This document shows, piece after piece, positions 12,901 through 24,900 of a stretch of 64,000 nucleotides of DNA (its first letter is position 1; each line of letters begins with the position of its first letter). The DNA is from Romanomermis culicivorax (Eukaryota; Nematoda; Enoplea; Mermithida; Mermithidae). The stretch is from NCBI GenBank assembly GCA_963922205.1, contig CAWUHX010000325.1, positions 1-64,000 on the forward strand, written 5' to 3'. A model generated the notes under the pieces. The model searched no databases and was not told the origin of the DNA. It saw nothing but the letters and a program-made list of their open reading frames with translations. A program made the translations under genes and the position numbers.

Positions 12901-15900
12901 TTAAAATATTAAACTCAAATTAGATTTCCAAATTCGTTGACCTCCGACAATAAAGGGTAATATTTCCAACATGGTCTGAAAATTTGCATAATATGTAAAG
13001 TCTGAAAATAGTTATATATGTGTATTTTATGGCAAAATACCCTGCAGAATTTGAACCGGTCGTTCAAATTTCATCATTTTTTCTTTCCGCGCTTCCACTT
13101 TACCTCTAATAATCAAAAAATAACTATTTATGGTATCAACGCTGGGTAAGTTTATTTCGGGCGCTCAACGCCCGAAATGAATTTTACCCCATTTTTATGC
13201 GTTCTAAAATGGAAAAAGGTGAAAATGGGTTTCAATTCATTTATATTTTTTATATTATTCTAGTGCGCGGTTAGAAAAGGTCATTCTAGTTACTGCTTAT
13301 AGGTTCTATCTATCAAAATATTATTGATAAATGTTTGATCTGTATTGTTCTTTGACGAATTTGATGAAAACAAACATTTTTCTCGGTCATTTTCCCCTAA
13401 TTTTTTGGCGATCTTCATAAAAATTTTGACTTTAATGTGATTAAAACCTTTTGAGTGTAAGACAATGCTGGAAATTTTTGCCGATTTAAAAATCCAAATT
13501 CTAAGGCCCAAATTACAGAAAGTGGGTTAAACGTGGGTAAGTAAAATGGCGGGTAAAATCGTAGGTAAATAAAAGTCGAGTAAAATCTCGGGTAAAATCG
13601 TAGGTAAATAAAACTCGAGTAAAATCTCGGGTTAAAGCCGGGTAAAGTTCGGGTAAAATCGTGGGTAAAATGACGGGTTAAAGGCAGGTAAAATCGTGAG
13701 TAATTTTTTTTTACCATCGATTTTATCCAATTCGAGATTACTGAAAGTGAGTAAAGTAAAAGTCGGGTAAAAAGTTGATGAAAAAGACGTGAAAATAACC
13801 TGCTATTTTACCCGAACTTTACTCGGCTTTAACCCGAGATTTTAGTCGAGTTTTATTTAAGTACGATTTTACTCGACTTTTATATATCTACGATTTTACC
13901 CGCCGTTTTACTTTTACTCTTACCCACGTTTAACCCACTTTCTGTAATTTGGGCCTAAGTCGCTTGCCTAGTTTTTGAATTTTAGTTTGTCCGACTGAAA
14001 AATCATTAAAGTCACTGAGAAAGCAAACCTTCTGTCAGAAAAACAAGAAGTGAAAAACATACCTGTAATTGGGGGGACCCCACCCCAACTTGGCCAACCA
14101 TATACCCAACCCCCCCAGTTTGGAAAAAATTAGAAAAAATTGGCAAAAAAGTGTATGTTTTTGGCCTTTTTTGGGGAAAAATTTCGACTTTTTTCGACCC
14201 CCTCCCCCCAAATTTTGGATTTACCCCCTCCCAACTGGTCGGACCTCTTACACGTATGGTGAAAAGATTCATTTTCTAGCGTTTTAGAATATTGAAATCC
14301 AGAAAAAATTTTCGGCGCTACGCGCCGAACACATTACTCTAGTCTAGTCATATTAATCTTTTCATCTTCCCTCCAAAACTCAGAAAATTGGGTTTTAAAT
14401 GCCTAGAACCGACGCAAATCGAATGAAATACAAGAAAACTAGTTTTCGATGGTTTTTCCGTTAAATTTGAGCAAATTTATCGATTTTAGCGTGAGCAACC
14501 AAAACTTTATCTGTGCAACCAAAATTTTTCCCCAAGTTACACATTGCAACCTGGCCTATGCAAAAAAAACCCTGGTTTGTGCCCATTGGCTCAAAATTTT
14601 CGGTTGGTCAAATACTAAATTTCCTTGATTTCTAGGCGTTTTAGGGGCTGAAAATGCGAAAATTTTTCGGCGCTTCGTGACGAGTGAAAGAATCTTATTA
14701 CCTACTCGTATTTGACCCGAACGCGAAAGAGTTATCTTCGAATAGTGTATTAGTATCGTCACAGCATACTTTAAAGGCTGTCAATGACTGATGAATGAAA
14801 AGAAATTCTGAATATTCTGTCTTCCACGTCGATTTAAGTTGAATAGTTTGTATTCAAGAACAGATAGCTCTAAAAAAGCTTCGTGTAATAGAGTTCAGTA
14901 GGACGTTATTCACCCCAAATGAGAAAACCCGCCCTGAAAAGCTTCGTGTTTATCATAGCGGAATATGGCATTTTTGGCTACAGTAAACCATGATACCGAA
15001 ATGAATAAACGCGAGTGATATTCGAATATCGCAATGCTATATGTTGAAGACAATAGATAATTATGCAAAATTCACTACCGTACGTTGAAATTAGTTGCTT
15101 CTTTGCTGAGTTATATGTAATTATCCGAAATATTTTTTCATTTCATTGTTACTGTAGCAACGCTGCAACGAATTTTAATTTCTCCGCTGATGAGTTTACG
15201 TGCTTCATTCACATAATGCACACAGGGTATGGACAGGGTATGGATTTACCCTACCCTAAAAAATTTGGCGGAAGTTTACTATAGGCCAAAAATTTGACAA
15301 AAGTTCAGAATAGGCCAAAAATATAGTAAAGTAAAATGCAACAAACATTTTGAAAAGATTAGATTACAAAGAAAGATCAATGTGAAACACAGCTTATAAT
15401 TAATGTCAGCAAACAACTTTATTGAAGAATTATTGATACAAAAGACAATAAATGTTCATTTTAAAGTAAAAAAATTACTATATACCTGATTCCTGCAAAA
15501 AAATTACTTAAGGGCAAATTTTTGTCGTTTTCTATACCCTGGGACCCCTGACCGTGTGCATGTATGTTCATTCAGTCCTATTCGCATTTAAAACTGAAAT
15601 TCTTACTTTTTGTGTAAAATTGATTGAGATAGAAAAATCGATTTCCTTACTACAATGTTTCTACCGAAAATTTACACAATTTTTGACTTAATTTTCTCTA
15701 GAGTCTTACATCGTTGTTATATATATTATATATAACAGATATTTGTAGTCGAAAATTGAATTAATATGATCTCAACTTCCTAAGCAATTCTAGAGTTATT
15801 TAAATTTTCTAAGCATTCCTTTTCTTTTTGAGTCGTAAACCATTTTCTTGCACAGTTTTACTTTTTTCTTATCTAACTGATATAACTAGCTTGAAAAATA

Positions 15901-18900
15901 GGCTGGGCATGATTTTCACAAAACATTAATGCGTTAAACGTAGCTTTAATTGAGTATATTTTTATCAAAGCTTTGGCCTTGAACCTTTCCGCAGTTTTTA
16001 TCGATTCGAATTGATTTAACTTACTATTCGAAAACAAAAGTAAGCAAATATAAAAAAGAGAGAATATAACGGTGAAACACCAAAAATTTTAAGACCGAAC
16101 AAAAGTAGGAAAATACGCAAATATAGCGAGAGAAAAAACATCGGGAATTGGACAAGGTTGAAAAACGGAAATTAAACAAAACGAAAATTTGAACATAATG
16201 TTAGTTCAAGATGAACAAACTACAATAACGACAAACTCGATTAGTCTAGGAAGCGCACGTTACATAACATAACGAACTAACGCGCTCCCACATAGAACTT
16301 GGAAAAATCGATCATCATGATTTTATTCTTGAAAGATTGCAGACTGGAAGCATTGATAGCATCTGAAGGAAGGTTATTCCATATTATTAATATACCTGTT
16401 ACAAAAATCATATAATCTCAAAGTCGTTTTTGCTTAGCCAGTAATAAGCTTGAGGTTATGTTAGCGACGTGTGTTGTCATTAGAGTTTAGCATAAAGAAA
16501 TCATTTTTGTCAATACAAGTATGATCTTTAATAACTTTATACATTAAAGAAATAGCGGCTAATTATGTACGGGTTTCAAGTCGCTCTGGGTAAAGAGCTT
16601 TTAGTCGTTCCTCATAAGAAAGGCTAGATTTTTTACAAAATAATCTCTTGCTAACCTTCCGTTGTACATTGTCAATCGGCTGAATTTCATTCACATGAAA
16701 AGGATTCCACACGGTGGAGCGGTACTCAAGTATAGGTCTGACACACCCTATGGGGGTATGGGGAGTATTACCCCGGTCTTAGATTTGGAAATTCATTTAC
16801 TACCCCGGTAAAAACAGCGCACTATTGCAAAACATCTTGGTAGACCTCATCTTTAGTATTGATATAAGCGATTTTTTGGAAAGGATATCAGCACATTTTA
16901 TAATATCATTTTATTATATACTTGGGCGAACAAATAATGAGTTATGAAGACAAAAAAGTAATCTCAAAAATTCGCCCGATGATGAAGAAAAACATTATGC
17001 TCTTGAAATTCTTCCTCTTCATCCTCTTCTTTCGTTTTTTGCGCGTTGGGTCTTCGGTGCGCATATGGTTATATTTCTCCACCCAAGCTCTGGCATAATT
17101 TCCTGCTTTAAGTTGGGACATCTGAGGTCCGTTGACGCGGATGCTTATGAGTGCAGGAATGGTATCTGGTTTCAAACCTGTGATTCATGGTCGAATGGGA
17201 TTAACAATACTAAAGCCTCGTTCGGCATCAGCATTTCCAATTGGAAGCACTAGTACAATCCTTATCAGTGATGGAATGTGCTCATACTCCTGGTGATACT
17301 GGTCCGAATAATATTTCCAAAAAATGTGTCTGATTTTTGAAATCTGCAGGAATCAGTTGACGCGACAATTTTCAGCTTATAGTCTAACTATTCTCTGCGC
17401 GTAATTAGTACATCCATGTTGCATGATTGGGAGCTGAAAAATGGGTTAGAAACAGTGGAAAAAATTTTGAGTGTTGCATAAAAACGCCTACCTGTAATTG
17501 GGGGGGGGGGGGAGGTTGATGAGGGACCCCCACCCCAACTTGGTCGAACCCTATACCCAAATGTCGGAACCCTCACCCCCAACTTGTTCATCCTTATACC
17601 AAACCCCCCCAAGCTCGGAAAAATGTGAAAAAATTAGGAAAAAGGTGGCTTTTTTGGCTTTTTTTTAGGAAAATTTCAGAATTTTTTTCGACTTTTCCGG
17701 GGGGTTTTTCTATTCCTCTCCCCTAAATTTGGGGTTTGCCCTCCCCCTGACTGGTCGGACCTCTTACAGGTATGGGAGAACGTTTTTCGACCGTAAAAAA
17801 TGTAAAGCAAGGGCACTATTCATTTTCGTAAGTGAGAATTTTTTGTGGGGAAAGTACCCACACCACTCCCACGGTAACAAAGTAGTGAGCAAAAAAGGTC
17901 ACGCGCGCGGAATATGGAAAGTAAGTACTACTCTCACGCAGGGTTTTAGCACGGTGCTAATGAAACCAGAGCCGTGCTAATGGAAATTTGTGGATGTTAG
18001 CGCGCGTGCTAATGACTGGAAGGGAGAAATTTTTGAAAAAAGTTCGAGAAGAAAATAAAGGATATCACAAAATTGTGTGGAAATATCAAAAATCACCGTT
18101 TTCACAAATAACAACTTCGTTAATATCCTCATTCTCTTCGTCACTTTTGTATAGTAAATGACTGTAGCTCGAATCTGAATTCGATTCGCCTCTAACCTCT
18201 TTTACACTTGAAGGTAATTTGAAAACAGCTGTTCTGACATATGCTGAAGTTTACGGAAATCAGTAATAGTGAGTAGCAAACATAATTGTACATTATCTGG
18301 AAAAATCAATCGAGAACGTGTATTGAAGTTGAAGTGCGGTTCCAGATACAATGTAAACACAGAAAGAACGCGAATTTAGCGATTCATAAAAGTATTACTG
18401 TCAAACTAACTACTGAATATTTACTTGCCGGTCAACTAATCAAGTGCATAATGTTAGAATGAGTCGATTTAATTAGAATCAGATGAGAGTCTTATTCTTT
18501 TTAAAAGTGCCAATATCAAGCATGCTTCCATGAGTTTATACAATAAAAGCATGTTATCAGAATTGACAAACTCACACATTAGTTTGGCATCAACAAAGTA
18601 GCATTTGTCAACCGTGCTAACCGTGCTAAGGAATATTTTTTCATTAACACGAATGCTAATGGGAGTCGTGCTAAAAAAAACCCTTCCCTTACGATTTACG
18701 ATTTCACCCCTATTTGAATTTTCGACCTTAGAGACCTCTGGTCTGACATGTGTGTTGAAGGCTTTGATTAGAACTGATTTATTTCTGGAACTGAAAGCTT
18801 TCAGGATCAGGGAACTCCGTTGACGAGTTTTGTTCACAATTGAGTTGATATGATTTTCGAAAGACAAATATTGAGAAATAAGCACACCAAGATCTTTTAC

Positions 18901-21900
18901 TGTTTGCTCTTCATGTATATATCTGCTGTCCAACTGATTACAATGCATAGGATTAAAATAAGCAAGGTGGAGTACTTTACTGTTATCAGGAGAGATATCG
19001 AGCTGTCAGACAGAAGACCGAACTGAAATTCTATCAAGATCTGCTTGGAGAATACAATTATTAGTAGAGGAGTTGAAAAAAAATTAAAAATCGTCAGCAA
19101 ACAAAAAAATATTGGACTTGATGTTGTCAGAAAGGTCATTTATATATAACAGGAATAGTGTTAGTCCCAAGACGCTGCCTTGTGGAACACCACTTGTGAC
19201 AGAAAAGAATTCAGAGAAATTGGTTTCTATATTAATTCGTTGATAGCGCTCTGAAGGAAAAGTAGATATCCAACTTTTTAGGCAATCTGATATTCCATAA
19301 CCTGTTAGTTTGAGTAATAATTAAGAGTGAGAATCAATACTTCTTGTCCATTAATTTTTACATTTTAGGAGCTGTAGTTCACAAGATTTACTGGGCAAAG
19401 AACCATATTGGTGTTGAGTCAAAAGAGGATTAGATTTCAGATAGCTGATCAGAGAATTGTTCATGATAGATTCCATAATTTTACAACTAACACAACATAG
19501 GGATATAGGCCTGTAATTTGGTGTAAAAGAGCGATCTACTTTCTTGAAAATTTGCAACACATTTGCTTTATTTCAGAAATTGGGCATTAAAGAAGTTCGG
19601 AAGGAAACTTCAAAAATACTAGTTAACGGAATGGCTAAGTGGTGTGCCAATTTTTTGTAGAGGTACGCAAATAAACCCTCAGGTCCAAGAGTATAGAAGG
19701 AATTCATTTTTTTGATTGCAGTTGTAACTAGTTCAACAGTGAATCGCACGGACGTAAGTTTTGATTTGTTTCTTATGGGGAAATCAGGAATGGAACAATC
19801 ATCAACCTTAAAGACATGATAAATAATCATTGAATAATCCACAGATTTTTTTACATCATAAACCACGGTATGGGCGTCTTTTCGTATGGGGGAATTTGAC
19901 TACTGGAGTTTAATTTAAAGTTTACGAAATTATAAAAGGATTTAGGGTTAGTTTTGCGAATTATTTTCTCTTCAATAGAAGCTAGTGTAAAGCATGAAAC
20001 TTATAGTTCAGTCTGCGATAGTTTTAGATGATTTTTACCTTTTCCATATAGAGTCAACTTTTTTCAAAATGCCTTCTTTATATTTTTGGGATAACATATT
20101 TTATTTGATCTGTGTTTAAAAAGAGGAGTATGTGCTGTAATCATGGGTTTGAGAACATTTAAGAAGGTGCAGTACATACCATTAACGTTAGCACAGCTGG
20201 TGAAGATGTCTGACCAAGAAATCAGTCTGAGTTTATAGCCAATTTCTATATAGCTGGCTTTACTTAAAATCAACGACGGACTCTGTTGGCATACATAGCT
20301 TCATTTTATCAGATGATAAAATTTTGAAATTAACACAGCAATGATCACTAGTAGAGAATGGTGCAGAAATATTAACATCAAGAGTTGTCACCAAAAACAA
20401 GATCGAGTATGCTATTTTCATGAGTAGGTTTCAATACAAACTGGTTCAAACCTAGACTTGAGACGGATTCAAAAAAATCCATATAAATTTCTTCATTGGG
20501 ATGAGATAGATCTAGCCAATTTAGCCTTGGTAAATTAAAATCGCCAGAGACGCACACGTGATAATTAACATGTGTTGTCCATACAAGAAATTCACATAAT
20601 AATTGACTTATTTCTGAACTAAGATAAGGAGGCCTATAGATTAGAACGGAGTGATGAGTAAATCCAGGCATTAATGACCAAAAGTTAATGATTCTGAAGA
20701 ATCAAACTCTGTAGGTGTCTCAATGAGTTAAACCTTAACCCGTTTTTTCGTGAAAACAGCTACGCCACCACCTCGCCTGCTCTTCCTGTCTTTTCTATAA
20801 ATTTTATAGTCATAAGAATTGAGAATTAAGCTATTTGGAATGTTGCTATGAAGTCGCGTTTCAGTGCATGATCCGATAACAATTTGCTCATTTAGTAAAT
20901 GCCTCAACCCTTCCAGTTTACACATAATACTGCTAGCATTAAAATAACAAACATGACAAATAATTACCTTTGGGAGACTTTTTAGTATGCTTCTAGTGGA
21001 ATTTTTTTTGTGCCATTGGCACAATTTTTTTTGGCTTTTTGTGCCAATGGGCACAAAAAACCTGCAAAAAACAGAAAAAAATTGTTTTTTAGTCAGGTCG
21101 TTCAAATTGGGCTAGTGAATGATTTGATGTTCTACAGGAGCTGAAAACATATTAACGATAGACTTCTCATGAATTTATCATTTCTGTCTTTTCGATCAGA
21201 GTTATCGAATTTAATTCGATTTATTTCTTAGTCCGGCCCAAAGCCCTGAAAAAATGATCAGATTTCCACCTTTAAAACGCTGGAACGAGAACCTTCACAA
21301 CGTTAATAAATTAAAATCAAACCAATAGAGTGTAATTTTTTCATTCCGACGCGAAGCGCCGGAAAATTTTTCGAATTTTTGTATTCTAAAACGCCGAAAT
21401 TAATCTGTGCAACAAATATTTCTGAATAGAAGCTCTAAATTTACAATCTAGAATGATATCTTCAATCTTCATCGTCAATAAATGCAAAACTTCACGTTGA
21501 AAATGTTAAAAAAATTCGAGGCTGCGAGAGAAAAAATTGAAAGGATTGATAAAAAATCTCAATTTTCGGTGGGATACTGGCTGTTAATAATTAGAAAATA
21601 AGACGAGGTAACTCAATTGATAGAAACTGTTGAGGGTTAATTAGTTAGTGAAAGTAGAAATGTAATCGTTAACAGTCAGTATTCCGCCGAAAATTGAGAT
21701 TTTAAATTAATTATCTCAAATTTTTCTCTCGGGGCTTAGAATTTTTCAGAAAATTTTTTATTTTGTGGAAGTTATGGAATGAATGTTAAAAAATGACGAT
21801 TTTTGATTTTTTGTAACAATTTGCTTATATCTTTTATCTAATTTTCTTATCGAACTTTACATAAAAATTTTTCACTGTCAGTCATTAGCACCCGTGCTAA

Positions 21901-24900
21901 CGTCCGAAATTTCTATTAGCACGGCTTTGCTTTCATTGGCTCCGTGCCTTATAAAACTATGACTGTCGACAATTGAAAATTGGGGGAGAGACTCTTCCCC
22001 CAATCATCGATGACTCCATATAAACGAAAATTTGGAGGGGATTCTTCCCCCAATCCCCCCATCCACAGGTACATGTGATTAAGATATTCAAACAAACTAA
22101 AAAACATAAATAAGGCATCTTTCGACATTTTGGAGCGAAAAATATAACTTGGAGAAAATTGAATTTTGGCCTTAGACTTCTCTTTAGCTCATGGGTTTAA
22201 CGTTGACTTCGCTCGGTTTGGTATGCTATTCGAAATTTCCATTTTGAATCTGTTTTTGATGACTGTTGTGATCCCAGAAACACTAAAATATTTAAATGTG
22301 CACAAAAATATCGATAAAAGTCTGTGGGTATTTTGAAGTGAAAAAATTGATGACTGAAATCTGGGCTTTCTACATTGTACGTCTAAAGTACGCGTACAAA
22401 TGCAAGGAATTTTGTGATGCAAGCAAACTAGTAATTTCTAAAATTCCTCAATTTTGTGTTTTTCTGAAACGCCAATGTCTGCAAGGGCCTATCTCCTGGA
22501 TGCATCAAGTTCTCCTAGTTTTACACAACTGGATGAATAATACTGCTTTTCTCCAAAAGTTGCTTAGCTCCAGAAAATGTTTAGTCACCCCATTATTGTA
22601 CGTAAAAATCTGGAATTCTCTTCATCGAAATAAACTTGTTTTTATCAATTTCCTCTTTCTATTATACGTTTAACCACTGTTTTTTAGCACGAGATTTTCA
22701 GCCATATGGCCAAAGTGGGCAGAAAATGTTAGCCAATGGCTAGAATTTGTACTCAAAGCACGTATAAAAGTACTCAAATTTTTCTATCCAATTATCTGAA
22801 ACGTCGAAAAAAATGTTAGCCGATCCAAAAAATTTTTAGCCACAAGAGGACGTTTGGCAAAAAAATACTGTATTTAACGGAACAAGAAATCGTTATAAAA
22901 TTTTCAATTTACGTGGTCGTGTTTAGTCCTCGACATGTCCGATTAGAAACGTGCTCTTTTGAATTGTGAATAAGCTTCATTTTTCGGAAATAATTAGATA
23001 TGAAAATTACACACCTGTTTTACAATAATTTTTTCTGGTCAGGTTTTTTCAGTTATTGAAAGTTTAGCTCTGACAAAAGCGTCCGTTTCTGTATTAGTAG
23101 AATTTCTGTGAATTCTAAAACTTCCTTTTTAATGCTGAATCTTCGTTTTTCTAGTGGATTTTTGATACGAGCGTTTAATTATTCTTGTGTACAATACATG
23201 TCAATGTTGCTTTAAAATTATCCAAATTCTTCGAAAATTCACTAAAAATGCATTCTTCACAAAGGTTTATGAACGCCTTAATTTTTCATATTCACCATAA
23301 AATTTCAGGAAAATATACGAAAAAACCAATAGTTTTAGCTATGAAATGATTAACTTAATCGCTGTTTTTTGTACAAGCCTCTTTGTACCTGTGCAAAGAT
23401 TGGCTAAAAAACCTTTATACGAAGAAAATATTTTTTTGCACCAAAAAGCACGATCATTCGTTGTATTGTTGCACAAACCATCTTCCTGATAGCACTCGAG
23501 TTCATGTCCTTCGTACATATAACTTTACAAATTAAGACAATATGTATACTCATACTCTCATCAATCTGAAAGACAAGTTAAACCTAAATTTTTTGAAAAT
23601 TACTTCCATGATGCTTATCGGCTTCGTGCTTAAAAGTAAGTTACAAAAAAGTTGGAAAAATTGACGTTTCAATTTTTTGAAATGGCACCAAAATTCTTCT
23701 TTTCCAAATTGGATAGGCCCATCAGCATTTTTGGCCTTTTCCGGAAATTTTTTCTTTAAAAAACACGATTTGGATAATGCAAGGAATTATAAAGATTGTG
23801 GATAATGCAAGGAATTATAAAGGGAAATTTTTCGGTGTTTTCTGATTTTCGAACCTGGAGAAGCGTTTTCTGTCTAGATAATGTCGATAAAACCTTTTGC
23901 ACCAAAACAATCTTTGTACGGAGCCAAAAATGTTTGTCTCGTTCTGAACACAATCATAAAAGATTGTGTTCAGAAATTGTACTTTACATACATTACCATT
24001 TGGGATGAATTACAATGGTTTATTTTTAATTTAATCAAAGTTGTTTGCAGGTTCTAATGAATGAGGACGTGATAAAAGTTTCGTACGGTAGATAGGTCCT
24101 GTTAACACTTTCCGATCTTTGTGAAAAAAGCCTGGTCTTATCAGCTATCAATTTGAGTTTTTTGGGGCTTGTTTTACGAAATTCGTGCATTTACTTGAGC
24201 AATTTAATTTTATATTTACATAAGACACGTTCAATATCAAGTGTTTTGATTTTTGAAATTTGATAATTCAACAACGGCACACATTTAACTATTTATTCAA
24301 AAATGACTCAATTTGATATGTATCTATAAATTCCAACTTCTTTCATTTTATTTATCGGCATTAGAAAATTTTATCCCCTCCCCGGGCGACGAAGCGCAAT
24401 TATTTCCTGCAAGAATACCATCCAATCCGCTAAATGTATATAGAGGAAAGATAGCAGATTATCATGTTACATTCTGTATATGTTATATACTAACATACTC
24501 GTCATCGTCATCTCTTTTTTAACTTCGCCCGCTTTTCCAATTTTCGTTCGAAGGCGACAAAAACCTTTGCTTTAGGGGCGCAAAAAATCGATTTTGTCCG
24601 TCTTTGGAAACAAGTTTATTACGATAGTTGTTGGGTCGATGTGTGTGCGTGTTCTCATGTTACCCGGCTGCGTTGGGTAGTTAGTTTGGTTGTGGTTACC
24701 CTTAGTAGTATATACATATATATCCCAAAGCTGAAAAAGTTATCGTTTTTCTTCAATCTCACTTATTCTCGGCGCAATTCTAATGAACGTGCGACTGAGC
24801 TTTTTCCTACTTTTTTTTCTTCAAAAACTAAGAATCTCGAGTTTGAAAAAATTGAGTGCTTCCAGGCCTGCAGGCAGTGGGTTGGGGAGCCATGCCCCCC

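Noticed and set aside
17939..21961. A single 4-kb TIR transposon carrying a LINE
   Set aside because: A closer right end with 6/8 duplication exists at 18685. The outer right end at 21961 has no matching flank and belongs to a second, truncated inverted copy.
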